A program made the position numbers and the translations under genes. DNA of 64,000 nt from Methylobacterium currus (lineage in GTDB: Bacteria; Pseudomonadota; Alphaproteobacteria; Rhizobiales; Beijerinckiaceae): positions 3,717,501 to 3,781,500 of the forward strand of contig NZ_CP028843.1 of NCBI RefSeq assembly GCF_003058325.1. The letters run 5' to 3'. The notes under the pieces were generated by a model. That model saw only the letters and a list, made by a program, of their open reading frames with translations, was not told the origin of the DNA and searched no databases. Within the stretch, counting starts at the first letter, position 1, and each line of letters begins with the position of its first letter. Positions 35,753 to 44,043 of this stretch are shown piece by piece.

Positions 35753-36343
35753 TTATCCGCGCGGCACGGTGTCCCGCACCGAGGGACGGTCCTGGTGTGC
35801 GTCGCGGAAGGCCGCGACCTCAGGGCAGAGGCTGCGCCAGTCGTGGTCGGGGAAGCGGAACACCAGGTAGTCGAGGGCTGTGATCGCGGCGATCGCCGGC
35901 AGGCCGAACGACGTCCGGTGCTCCGCGAACGCCGCATCGAGGCGCCGCAACCCCTCGTGCATCGTACGGAAGCGCTTCCTGCCGACGAGGCCGGCGTCGA
36001 AATCCGGCGCCGACTTGCGGCCGATGATGACCGCCACCGCGGCGTCGAACACCCCGATCGCGAGTCCGGCGGCCGAGAGCGCAGTGGGCCCGCCGGCGAG
36101 CACGGACGGCGTCGTGCCGATCGCGTCGAGATAGGTGAGGATCAAGAGCGCTTCCGTCAGCCGCGCGCCGTCGTCGGTGACGAGGGTCGGCACGCGGCCG
36201 GCCGGGTTGGCGTCGAGGAAGGCCGGGTCGTCGGCCCAGGCATCGACGAAGGTGGTGTCGACACCCTCGTTCAGGCCCTTCTCGATGAGCGCCATGCGGA
36301 CGATGCGCACGAAGGGCGAGGTCGGGTTGGCGTAGAGCTTCAT
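35753..36343 (-). CDS. Glutathione S-transferase-like protein
   Basis: This is a 196-residue protein. The N-terminal thioredoxin-like domain (1-80) has MKLYANPTSPFVRIVRMALIE with a Ser/Pro active-site region, then NPAGRVPTLVTDDGARLTEAL, the glutathione-binding PTL-x-E/D(A)-type motif. The C-terminal helical domain is shorter than usual. It starts 14 bp after the stop of the upstream binding-protein gene, so they may be co-transcribed. Confidence 0.8.
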   Translation of the reverse strand: MKLYANPTSPFVRIVRMALIEKGLNEGVDTTFVDAWADDPAFLDANPAGRVPTLVTDDGARLTEALLILTYLDAIGTTPSVLAGGPTALSAAGLAIGVFDAAVAVIIGRKSAPDFDAGLVGRKRFRTMHEGLRRLDAAFAEHRTSFGLPAIAAITALDYLVFRFPDHDWRSLCPEVAAFRDAHQDRPSVRDTVPRG

Positions 36344-36357
36344 CGCGGGGGCTCCGG

Positions 36358-37569
36358 TCAGCCGGCGGTGGTCAGGGGGCAGCCGCTCTTGTCGGCGGGG
36401 GTGAACAGCTTGTCCCCGGGGATCGTCTCGATGACGCGGTAGAGATCGGCCTTGCTCGTCGAGTCCTTCGGGCTCTTCACCTCGACGAGCATCATGTCCA
36501 TCACCACCCGGCCGTTCGCCTGGATGCGCGGGCTGCCGTAGAAGCCGTCGTCGATCGGCAGTTCCTTCATCGCCCTGTTGACGGCGCCGGCCTCGTCGGT
36601 GCCGGCCTTCTCGACGGCCCGGAGGTAGTGCCGCACCGACGAATAGGCGGCGGCATGGCCCATGGTCGGCACCACGTTGCCGTTGCGGGCCATCAGGCGC
36701 TTGGCCCAGGCGCGGCTGGCCTCGTTGGCGTCCCAGTAGAAGTTCACCGCCATGCGGATGCCCTGCGCCGCGTCGAGGCCGAGCGCCACCGTGTTGTTGG
36801 TGAAGACCAGCATCGCCACCACCTTCGAGGTGATGCCGAATTCCCGCGCCTGCTTGATGGTGTTGACGAGGTCCGGCCCGGCATTGGCGAGCCCGATCAC
36901 GTCGGCGCCGGAGGACTGGGCCTGGATCAGCTGCGAGGAGAGGTCGGTGGCCCCGAGCGGATGGCGGATCTCGCCGACCACCTTGCCGCCGGCGGCCTTC
37001 ACGGCCTTGCCGGCATCCGCCGCGAGGCCGTGGCCGAACACGTAATCGGCGGTGATGAAGGTCCAGGTTTTGCCGCCGCTCTGCACCACGGCGCCCGCCA
37101 CCGCGTTGGCGAGCTCGCCCGTCGAGGGCACCCATTGGGTGCCGTAGGGCGAGCAGCCGGGGCCGGAGAATTGCGAGGCGTAGCCGCCGGTCACCATCGT
37201 GGTGATCTTGCGCTCCTTGGCATAGGCCTGCACGCCGAGGCCCACCGAGCTGGCGCCGCCGAGCACGAAGGCGGTGACGCCGCGCTGGTCGACGAGCTGG
37301 CGGGCGAGGCCCGAGCCGATATCCGGCTTGTTCTGGTGGTCGACGCCGATCACCTCGATCGGCCGGCCCAGCACCTTGCCGCCGAAATCCTCCGCCGCCA
37401 TCGTGGCGGCGAGCACCATGTTCGGCCCGCCATTGCCGGAATACATCCCCGACAGGTCCTCGATCACGCCGATGCGGAGCGGCGTCTCGGCGGCGAGGGC
37501 GGGTGCGGTCAGCGCCGTGGCGAGCAGGCCGGCGACGGCGAGGCGTCGCGTCGGGGACGTGGCGGACAT
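36358..37569 (-). CDS. Branched-chain amino-acid-type ABC transporter substrate-binding protein
   Basis: This 403-residue periplasmic protein has a signal peptide ending ALA-AETPLRIG (about residue 26). IGVIEDLSGMYSGNGGPNMVLAA is the typical LivJ-like opening, followed by two lobes (AFVLGGASSVGLGVQAYA, NFYWDANEASRAW). No permease or ATPase genes are adjacent, so it is an orphan binding protein here. ATG 37569 fixes the signal peptide. It is divergent from the alcohol dehydrogenase gene, and the 314-bp region between them probably holds both promoters. Confidence 0.88.
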   Translation of the reverse strand: MSATSPTRRLAVAGLLATALTAPALAAETPLRIGVIEDLSGMYSGNGGPNMVLAATMAAEDFGGKVLGRPIEVIGVDHQNKPDIGSGLARQLVDQRGVTAFVLGGASSVGLGVQAYAKERKITTMVTGGYASQFSGPGCSPYGTQWVPSTGELANAVAGAVVQSGGKTWTFITADYVFGHGLAADAGKAVKAAGGKVVGEIRHPLGATDLSSQLIQAQSSGADVIGLANAGPDLVNTIKQAREFGITSKVVAMLVFTNNTVALGLDAAQGIRMAVNFYWDANEASRAWAKRLMARNGNVVPTMGHAAAYSSVRHYLRAVEKAGTDEAGAVNRAMKELPIDDGFYGSPRIQANGRVVMDMMLVEVKSPKDSTSKADLYRVIETIPGDKLFTPADKSGCPLTTAG

Positions 37570-37883
37570 GGGCGTTTCCTCGACAATGGCATCGGTCTTC
37601 TGGCGCCCGTCGCGGGACGTCGGAGCGATGCTTGATGATGGCCGGTTTATCGCGCCCCGGGGCAGTCGCCGTCCAATAGTTTGCACATCGCCCCGCCATC
37701 GTTTCCCGGTATGGCAGGGCGTGACCTTGTGTCGTGATCTTGGGGTGCGACGCGCCGTCATCGTCGCCGCCTATGGCTGGCGCCCGATCTTTGTATTGGA
37801 CGGGATGCCCGCCGGCGGGCGACACCCCGGCACGATCGCGAGGGCCCGCAACCAAGCGCCCCGCTTCCCGAGGAGACGCCCGC
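37570..37883. other. Divergent intergenic region
   Basis: No gene is seen in these 314 bp between the binding-protein gene and the alcohol dehydrogenase gene. No clear operator was found. Confidence 0.45.
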
Positions 37884-39089
37884 ATGATCACCAGCTTCTA
37901 CATGCCGACCCGGATCGTCTCAGGCGCCGGCGCGCTCGCCACGATCGGCACGCTCGCCCGCGACCTCCGGATGACGCGGGTGCTGGTCGTGTCCGATCCG
38001 GTCATCTCGGCGCAGGGGTTCCACGCCGACGCGCTGGCGGCCCTGGGCGAGGCCGGGATCGCGGTCTCGCGCTTCGACGAGTGCGGGATCGACGCGCGCT
38101 GCTCGCATATCGACGACCAGGGCGGGCGGGTGCGCCGGGACGGCATCGACGGAATCGTGTGCATCGGCGGCGGCTCGGTGATGTGCACCGGCAAGGGTAT
38201 CGCCATCGTGGCGACGAACCACAAGCCGATGGCGGAGTGCACCGGCGTCGGGCAGTTCGACCGCAAGGCGCTGCCGATGATCATGGTGCCGACCACCGCG
38301 GGCTCCGGGTCCGAGGTCTCGCAATGGACCATCGTCAAGGACGAGGTGCGCCACCTCAAGCTCCTCGGCGGCGGTCCCTTGAGCTTCCCCGACGCGGCGA
38401 TCCTCGACCCCGTCACCTTGCGCTCGCTGCCGATGCACGTCGCGGCGCTGCCGGCGGTCGACGCGCTGACCCACGGCGTCGAGGCTTACCTGAGCGGCAT
38501 CGCCTCGCCCCTCACCGACGCGGTGGCGCTCGCCGCCGTGCGGCTCCAGGCCGCCTCCTTGCGGGCCTCGATCAATGCCGACGACGACCGCGCCCGGGAG
38601 GACAACCTGGTCGCCTCCTGCATGGCCAACATCGCCTGCGGCAACGCCCGGCTCGGTCACGGTCACGCCCTCTCGCTGCCGCTCGAGGGCCATCTCGACC
38701 TGGCCCATCCCTACGGCGTCGGGGTGCTGCTGCCGCACGTCATCGCCTTCAACCTCGCGGTGCTGCCCGCCAAGGTGCGCCCGCTCGCCGAGGCGCTGGA
38801 GGTCGAGACGGCCGGCCTGTCGCGCCAGGAGATGATCGCGGCTTGCGCCGAGGCCGTTCGGGCGCTCTACGCCGATATCGGCTTCCCCGAGCGCTTCACC
38901 CCGGAGCAACTGCCCCGCGACCGGGTGCGGGAGATGGCCTTGCGCGCCGTGCCGGGCCTCTATGCCGGCATCGCCGCGAAGGACTTCGACCCGGCGAGCG
39001 CCCATGACCGCACGATCATCGCGAGCCCGGCGGCGCGCAAGATGACGGTGAGGCAGGCGGAGGAGATTTTTGAGCGGTGCGTGGGGTGA
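37884..39089 (+). CDS. Iron-containing alcohol dehydrogenase (group III)
   Basis: This is a 401-residue NAD-dependent dehydrogenase. Metal-binding residues appear in LPAVDALTHGVEAYL (Asp and His) and GHGHALSLPLEGHLDLAHPYG (two His). The NAD loop IGGGSVMCTGK (94-104) has Cys where most members have Asp (GGGSxxDxAK). PTTAGSGSEVSQWTIV is typical. ATG 37884 follows AGGAGA. The substrate is unknown; 1-alcohols, lactaldehyde or a diol are usual. Confidence 0.9.
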   Translation: MITSFYMPTRIVSGAGALATIGTLARDLRMTRVLVVSDPVISAQGFHADALAALGEAGIAVSRFDECGIDARCSHIDDQGGRVRRDGIDGIVCIGGGSVMCTGKGIAIVATNHKPMAECTGVGQFDRKALPMIMVPTTAGSGSEVSQWTIVKDEVRHLKLLGGGPLSFPDAAILDPVTLRSLPMHVAALPAVDALTHGVEAYLSGIASPLTDAVALAAVRLQAASLRASINADDDRAREDNLVASCMANIACGNARLGHGHALSLPLEGHLDLAHPYGVGVLLPHVIAFNLAVLPAKVRPLAEALEVETAGLSRQEMIAACAEAVRALYADIGFPERFTPEQLPRDRVREMALRAVPGLYAGIAAKDFDPASAHDRTIIASPAARKMTVRQAEEIFERCVG

Positions 39090-39355
39090 ACGTCCGGTTC
39101 ACCGGACAGATTTGAAATCCTCTGCGTCGTCCCGGGTTCCCGCCCCTCGGCGAGGCCCGGGATGATGCCGGCAGATGTCGGCCTGTGTGCCGGATCGACG
39201 GACATGACCGGTCAAACCGGCTCTCAGCACCAGGTCGCGGGTCGGACCTGTGCCGCGGTCGAGCCTGCGAACGTCCGCCGCGGGCGTGTCCCCCATGCCC
39301 TGGCGCAACCCGCGCCCGCCATGCTTCTCTCCACGCCGAACGGGAGGGCGGGCTC
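39090..39355. other. Intergenic with two hairpins
   Basis: There is no gene. A small hairpin TCCGGT-TC-ACCGGA near 39095 follows the dehydrogenase stop and may terminate it. The REP-like repeat copy 2 follows. Confidence 0.5.
39126..39165. repeat. REP-like hairpin, copy 2
   Basis: GTCGTCCCGGG and GCCCGGGATGA flank a loop with CGCCCCTCGGCGAG, matching the core of the repeat at 34143 (CGCC..TCGGCGAG loop and CCCGGGATGA arm). Confidence 0.6.
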
Positions 39356-39694
39356 ATGCGCACGACATCGGTGATCCTGGCGGCCGCCGCCCTCTGCGCG
39401 GCCCTGCCGGCCCGGGCGCTCGACCTGCGCGACCTGCCCATCGCCAAGGCGCCCGAGGCCTGCCCGCAGGAGGGCCCCGGCTTCACCCGCCTCACTCCCG
39501 GCGGCCCGTGCCTGCGGATCAGCGGCCGGGTGCGGGCCGAGGCCGGCACGCCGGTGCCGGCCCGGCCGGGGCTCACGCTCGACGGGGCGGGCCGGGGCGT
39601 CGTCGGCGCCTCCGGCCGGGTCGCGATCGATACCCGGACGGAGACCGAGTTCGGTCCGGCCCGGGCCTTCATCCGCCTCGGCACCGGCCGCTAA
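39356..39694 (+). CDS. Small porin_2-like protein, possibly a porin N-terminal remnant
   Basis: This is a 112-residue protein. A signal peptide (1-21) is followed by a segment like the start of alphaproteobacterial porins: LPIAKAPEACPQEGPGF, then GGPCLRISGRVRAEAG and RTETEFGPARAFIRLG. In full porins, about 400-500 residues, the paired Cys and the GRVRxE strand begin the barrel. Here the protein ends just after the second strand. Either it is a truncated relic or a short relative with its own role. ATG 39356 follows GGGAGGG. Confidence 0.6.
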   Translation: MRTTSVILAAAALCAALPARALDLRDLPIAKAPEACPQEGPGFTRLTPGGPCLRISGRVRAEAGTPVPARPGLTLDGAGRGVVGASGRVAIDTRTETEFGPARAFIRLGTGR

Positions 39695-39809
39695 GCGACA
39701 TTCCGCCGGCCGCGGACGACCGGTGCCGAAGCGGTCGCCGGTCCGGCGATCGAAATGAGGCGAAAACAAGAAGCGAAACAGAGTTGCACGGGGCAACTCT
39801 GCTTCGCCC

Positions 39810-40280
39810 CTACAGGCTGCGCGACAGAACCAGGGGCGGGCTGCGGCGACGGCCGTAGGGGGAGGGGGCCGGGCCGCTGCCGTAGCCTTTGGGCTCGGCG
39901 CTGCGGGTGAGTTCCGTCGAGAGGTTGCGCAGCAGGCTCTCCGAGACCGCCCGGGCGGTGGCCAGCACCGCCTGGTTGGCCGCGACCGCTTCGGAGAAGC
40001 GGCCATGCGCCTCGCGGAGCGCCGCGAGGCCGTCCGGCGCGAAGCGGGCGAGCGCCACGGCGTTGGCCTTCACCGTCTGGAGGCTCTGGAGATAGGCGCC
40101 GGCGAGCGCCGTCTTCTGCGGCGCTTCGGCCAGGCCCTCGGCGAGGCGCCCGACCCGGATATGGTCGCTCTCGCGCCCGAGCAGGGTTTCGAGCGCCCGC
40201 ATGGTGGTCAGCGTCTCGGCGACCAGGCGCTCGGCGGCCGCGGCGTCGGCGACCGGGGCGGGACGGGCGGCCTCAGCCAT
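39810..40280 (-). CDS. FlgN-like flagellar export chaperone
   Basis: This is a 156-residue, mostly helical protein. The first 120 residues are long amphipathic helices (RALETLLGRESDHIRVGRL, ANAVALARFAPDGLAALREA), as in FlgN, the chaperone of FlgK and FlgL. The tail is Pro/Ser/Arg-rich. Its start overlaps the end of the flgJ-like gene by 8 bp, so it belongs to the flgI operon. Identity rests on helix pattern and position, not on a diagnostic motif. Confidence 0.55.
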   Translation of the reverse strand: MAEAARPAPVADAAAAERLVAETLTTMRALETLLGRESDHIRVGRLAEGLAEAPQKTALAGAYLQSLQTVKANAVALARFAPDGLAALREAHGRFSEAVAANQAVLATARAVSESLLRNLSTELTRSAEPKGYGSGPAPSPYGRRRSPPLVLSRSL

Positions 40281-40635
40281 GGGCGCCCCCCTGCAGCCGC
40301 AGCATCTCGCGCATCACCTGGTCGCCGATGCCGACGCCGCCGCTCTGCACGATCGACTGGGCGTATTCCTTGTTGAGCATCGAGCGGTAGACGCCGCCGC
40401 CGGTGCCGTTCTCGCCGAGGGGCCCGTCGGTGCCCTGCGAGCGGTTGAGCACGTCGAGGCTCTGCTCCAGGAACATCGACTCGAAGTCCTGGGCGGTCTT
40501 CTTCATCTTGGCGGTGTTGCCCGCCGGCGACGTCGCGGTGCCGGTGAGGGCCGACAGGCCGGAGGAGGCGGCCCCGGCGAGGGCCTGGCCGACCGCCAGT
40601 CCGGCGGAGGCCGCGAGGGGAGCGAGCGGAAGCAT
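40273..40635 (-). CDS. flgJ: FlgJ-like rod-binding protein (no muramidase domain)
   Basis: This is a 120-residue protein. KKTAQDFESMFLEQSLDVLN and the following GGVYRSMLNKEYAQSIVQSGG match the N-terminal rod-binding domain of FlgJ. The C-terminal peptidoglycan hydrolase domain of enterobacterial FlgJ is absent, as is usual in alphaproteobacteria. It is the second gene after flgI, with a 60-bp gap. Confidence 0.85.
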   Translation of the reverse strand: MLPLAPLAASAGLAVGQALAGAASSGLSALTGTATSPAGNTAKMKKTAQDFESMFLEQSLDVLNRSQGTDGPLGENGTGGGVYRSMLNKEYAQSIVQSGGVGIGDQVMREMLRLQGGAHG

Positions 40636-40695
40636 CGGCGTTCAAACCTCGGGTTCGGAAGGAGGAAGGGCAGGGGAGGGGCGGGCGCGCCCGCC

Positions 40696-41817
40696 TCACA
40701 TCACTTCGATGTCGGCCTGGAGCGCACCGGCGGTCTTGATCGCCTGGAGGATCGAGATCAGGTCGCGCGGGCCGATGCCGAGCGCGTTGAGCCCGTCGAC
40801 TAATTCGCGCAGGGTCACGCCCTCCTTGACCAGGGCGAGCTTGTTCTTCTCGCCGGCATCGACCTTGAGGGCGGTGCGCGGCACCACCACGGTCTCGCCG
40901 TTGGAGAACGGCGCCGGCTGGCTCACCTGCGGCTGCTCGGTGATGGTGACGGTGAGGTTGCCCTGGGCCACCGCCACGGTGGAGACCCGCACGTCGCGGC
41001 CCATCACGATGATGCCGGAGCGCTCGTCGATCACCACCCGGGCGGTCTGGTCGGGCTCGACCTTCAGTTGCTCGACCTCGGTGAGCAGCCGGATCATGTT
41101 GCCCTGGTAGCGCGCCGGCACCTGCAGGGTGACGGTCGAGGGGTCGGTCGGCTCGGCGGTGTCGGCGCCCATGAAGTCGTTGATCGCCGCGGCGATGCGC
41201 TTCGAGGTGGTGAAGTCGGGGTTGCGCAGCGAGAGGCGCAGGCACTTCTGCTCGTTGAGCTTGAAGGCGATCTCGCGCTCGATCACCGCGCCGTTGGCGA
41301 TGCGGCCGTTGGTCGGCACGCCGCGGGTGATCTTGGCCGCGTCGCCCTCGGCCTGGAAGCCCGCGATGGCCAGCGACCCTTGCGCCACCGCGTAGGCCTC
41401 CCCGTCGGCGGCGAGGAGCGGCGTGACGAGCAGCGTGCCGCCCTGGAGCGACTTGGCGTCGCCGAGCGACGACACCGTGACGTCGATCCGCGTGCCCTGC
41501 GCGGCGAAGGGGGGGAGGTTGGCCGTCACCATCACGGCGGCGAGGTTGGCGGTGCGCATGGTGGCGCCCCGTGTGTTCACGCCGAGCCGCTCCAGCATCG
41601 CCTGCACCGATTGCTTGGTGAAGGGCGCGTTGTTCAGCGTGTCGCCGGTGCCGTTGAGGCCGACGACGATGCCGTAGCCGATGAGCTGGTTGCTGCGCAT
41701 GCCCTCGACGCTGGCGAGATCCTTCACCCGCGACAGGGCGAGGGCGGGACCGGACGCCAGGAGGAGGACGGGCAGAACGCAGGAGAGGAACGCGAGGGCG
41801 AGGAGGCGAAGGCGCAT
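40696..41817 (-). CDS. flgI: Flagellar P-ring protein FlgI
   Basis: This is a 373-residue periplasmic protein. The signal peptide (about 1-28, ending ALA-LSRVKD) precedes EGMRSNQLIGYGIVVGLNGT, the invariant FlgI block. LQGGTLLVTPL, VVIDERSGIIVMGRDVRVS and the end IGPRDLISILQAIKTAGAL are also conserved. ATG 41817 sets the signal peptide. A sigma-54-type promoter lies 33 bp upstream. Confidence 0.95.
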   Translation of the reverse strand: MRLRLLALAFLSCVLPVLLLASGPALALSRVKDLASVEGMRSNQLIGYGIVVGLNGTGDTLNNAPFTKQSVQAMLERLGVNTRGATMRTANLAAVMVTANLPPFAAQGTRIDVTVSSLGDAKSLQGGTLLVTPLLAADGEAYAVAQGSLAIAGFQAEGDAAKITRGVPTNGRIANGAVIEREIAFKLNEQKCLRLSLRNPDFTTSKRIAAAINDFMGADTAEPTDPSTVTLQVPARYQGNMIRLLTEVEQLKVEPDQTARVVIDERSGIIVMGRDVRVSTVAVAQGNLTVTITEQPQVSQPAPFSNGETVVVPRTALKVDAGEKNKLALVKEGVTLRELVDGLNALGIGPRDLISILQAIKTAGALQADIEVM

Positions 41818-41849
41818 GGCGGGGGTTTCCGAGACTCGGACAACCGAAT

Positions 41850-41865
41850 TGCCAGGACCGTGCCA
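41850..41865 (-). promoter_or_regulatory. Sigma-54-type promoter of flgI
   Basis: Read leftward: TGGCAC (41865-41860), 5 bp, TGGCA (41854-41850). It differs from the -12 consensus TTGC by one base. It lies about 100 bp from the palindrome at 41961. Confidence 0.65.
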
Positions 41866-41960
41866 GCCCCCGGATCGCCCGTAAGTCTCTGGTAAGGTTA
41901 CCGATCCGTTTCTCGCCCGAGCTGCCGGCGGGCGATCCGGACCCGGTCGTTTTCGCCCCG

Positions 41961-41977
41961 GCGGCAAGATCTGCCGC
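41961..41977. promoter_or_regulatory. Palindrome GCGGCA-N5-TGCCGC between flgI and fliX
   Basis: GCGGCA (41961-41966) and TGCCGC (41972-41977) surround AGATC. It has the same arms and spacing as the site upstream of flgE. It probably serves as an enhancer for sigma-54 transcription of flgI. Confidence 0.65.
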
Positions 41978-41981
41978 CTCG

Positions 41982-41996
41982 TTTACGGCGCATTCA
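41982..41996. promoter_or_regulatory. Degenerate CtrA-like site upstream of fliX
   Basis: TTTA-N7-TTCA lies 4 bp from the palindrome, in the same arrangement as the perfect TTAA-N7-TTAA site at 49596. Each half has one mismatch. Confidence 0.35.
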
Positions 41997-42056
41997 CCAT
42001 ACCGGGGCGAGGTTCATGGCGCGAACAGAGAACCCTGTGACCCGGACCCAGATCCC

Positions 42057-42473
42057 ATGCGCGTCGACACCCGCCTCGCGGCCGCTCCCCTGTCGGGAGC
42101 CGGCGCGCGCACCCTGCCGGCAGGTGGCGTGTTCACCCTTGACCTGGATGGTGCGCGCGGGCCGACCAGCGCCGGCAGCGCGATGCCGCTCGCCAATCTG
42201 AGCGCCATCCTGACCCTCCAGAGCCAGGACGAGGTCGCCGCCGACCGCCGCCGCCGGGCGACGAAGCGCGGCCACGACCTCCTCGACGCCCTCGACCGCC
42301 TCAAGGCCGCCTTGCTCGGCGGCCGCGTCGCCGCGAGCGAGCTGCAGGCCATCGCCGGCCGCCTCGCCGAGCGCAACGGCGCCACCGGCGACCCCCGCCT
42401 CGACGACCTCATCGGTCATATCGAATTGCGGGCGCAGGTGGAGCTGGCGAAGCTCGGGATGGTGGGGGGGTGA
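42057..42473 (+). CDS. fliX: FliX, class II flagellar assembly regulator
   Basis: This is a 138-residue protein. HDLLDALDRLKAALLGGRV and LDDLIGHIELRAQVELAKLG match the conserved C-terminal half of FliX. In Caulobacter FliX binds FlbD and links basal-body assembly to sigma-54-dependent late genes. ATG 42057 is used. It is divergent from flgI. The presence of FliX supports reading the palindromes here as FlbD sites. Confidence 0.85.
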   Translation: MRVDTRLAAAPLSGAGARTLPAGGVFTLDLDGARGPTSAGSAMPLANLSAILTLQSQDEVAADRRRRATKRGHDLLDALDRLKAALLGGRVAASELQAIAGRLAERNGATGDPRLDDLIGHIELRAQVELAKLGMVGG

Positions 42474-42653
42474 CGAGCCGCCGCACTGTGGAGCGAGACG
42501 GGGGCCGGCGTCCTGGTGGTCGCCGCCAAGGCGTGCCTGGCCGGGGGGAGCCCCCCGCGCCGTTGACGCGTCACCCCCGCTCGCCCACAACGGCGCCCGC
42601 TTGAAGACGGGCGGCCTTGGTGTCGCCGCAAGACCCGCGCCACGTCGCCCGCG

Positions 42654-44030
42654 ATGCTGTTCAATTCCTTCCCGTTCCTCCTCGGCTTCCTGCCGGTCGC
42701 ACTCATCCTCCACGCGCTCGTGGCCCTGCACCGGCCGGGCTTGCGGCTGCCGCTGCTGGTTCTCCTCTCGCTCGTGTTCTACGGCTGGTGGGACCCGCGC
42801 TTCGTGCCGCTGCTGGTGGCGTCGATCGGGCTGAACTGGCTCGTCGCGCGCTGGTTCGGACGGAGCCGGGCCGCCCTGTTGATCCCGCTCGCCATCGCCG
42901 CCAACCTCGCGGTGCTGGCCCTGTTCAAGTATGCGGGGTTCCTGGCCGGTCTCGCCTCCGTGCTGCCGGGGCTGCACGACCTCCCGCGGCCGAGCCTCGC
43001 CCTGCCGCTCGGCATCTCGTTCTTCACCTTCCACCACGTGATGTACCTGACCGACCTGCGCGCCGGCCGGGCGCCGCCGATGGACCTGACGCGCTACGCC
43101 CTCTACATCGCGTTCTTCCCCCAGGTGCTCGCCGGCCCGCTGGTGCGCTGGAGCGAGATCCTCCACCAGTTCGACGAGAAGCCGTACGCCCGGCCGGACG
43201 CCGCCGAGCGGATCGGGCGGGGCCTGATGCTGCTCTGCATCGGCCTGGCCAAGAAGGTCTTCCTCGGCGATCCGCTGGCGGCCTACGCCAACCCGGTCTT
43301 CGAGGCAGCCGCCGCCGGCAAGGGGGTGAGCGTGGCGGAGGCCTGGCAGGGCACGCTCGCCTTCACGTTCCAGATCTACTTCGATTTCTCCGGCTATACC
43401 GACATGGCTCTGGGCCTGGCGCTGCTGTTCGGGATCGTGCTGCCGCAGAATTTCGACGTGCCCTACCGTGCCACGTCGCTGCGGGAATTCTGGCGGCGCT
43501 GGCACATGACGCTGTCGCGCTTCCTGCGCGACTACCTCTACATCCCGTTCGGCGGCAACCGCCGGGGGTTCGGCGTCCAGATCGCCGCGCTCTTCGCCAC
43601 CATGACGCTCGGCGGCCTGTGGCACGGCGCCGGCCTCACCTTCGTCGCCTGGGGGGCGGCGCACGGTGCCGGCCTCGGGGCCGGCACCGTGTGGCGCCGG
43701 GCCGGGCTGCCGATGCCGGCGCTGCTGGGCTGGGCCCTGACCTTCGCCTTCGTGGCGCTGACCTGGGTGCTGTTTCGCGCCACCAGCTTCGAGGCGGCCC
43801 TCGCGGTGTTCAAAGGGCTGTTCGGCCTCGCGCCGGTCGGCCACGGCTTCAAGTGGCGCGCCTTCGTGCCCGCCGCCCTGGTGGCGCTCGTCGGCCCGAC
43901 CGCCTGGGCGGCGGTCCACCGCCTGCCGCCGCGGCCGGCCCTGGCGATCGCCTTCGCGGTGCTCCTCGTCGCAGTGCTGCTGCGCATCGGCGACGACGCC
44001 AACTACGAGTTCATCTATTTCCAGTTCTGA
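42654..44030 (+). CDS. AlgI-like MBOAT O-acyltransferase
   Basis: This is a 458-residue membrane protein with about 10 helices. FNSFPFLLGFLP is the usual start. IYFDFSGYTDMALGLALLFG, REFWRRWHMTLSRFLRDYLY and LGGLWHGAGLTFVAWGAAHG contain the conserved Asp and the MBOAT active His (WHG). Such enzymes pass acyl groups across the membrane to polysaccharides or other substrates. The SGNH gene 13 bp downstream is the expected partner. It sits between fliX and dksA, in a flagellar locus. Confidence 0.9.
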   Translation: MLFNSFPFLLGFLPVALILHALVALHRPGLRLPLLVLLSLVFYGWWDPRFVPLLVASIGLNWLVARWFGRSRAALLIPLAIAANLAVLALFKYAGFLAGLASVLPGLHDLPRPSLALPLGISFFTFHHVMYLTDLRAGRAPPMDLTRYALYIAFFPQVLAGPLVRWSEILHQFDEKPYARPDAAERIGRGLMLLCIGLAKKVFLGDPLAAYANPVFEAAAAGKGVSVAEAWQGTLAFTFQIYFDFSGYTDMALGLALLFGIVLPQNFDVPYRATSLREFWRRWHMTLSRFLRDYLYIPFGGNRRGFGVQIAALFATMTLGGLWHGAGLTFVAWGAAHGAGLGAGTVWRRAGLPMPALLGWALTFAFVALTWVLFRATSFEAALAVFKGLFGLAPVGHGFKWRAFVPAALVALVGPTAWAAVHRLPPRPALAIAFAVLLVAVLLRIGDDANYEFIYFQF

Positions 44031-44043
44031 GGGGGCCGATCCG

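Noticed and set aside
41994..43919. 641-codon minus-strand frame across fliX and the MBOAT gene
   Set aside because: It is a shadow frame; its sequence is Arg/Gly/His-rich without motifs and opposes two recognised genes.
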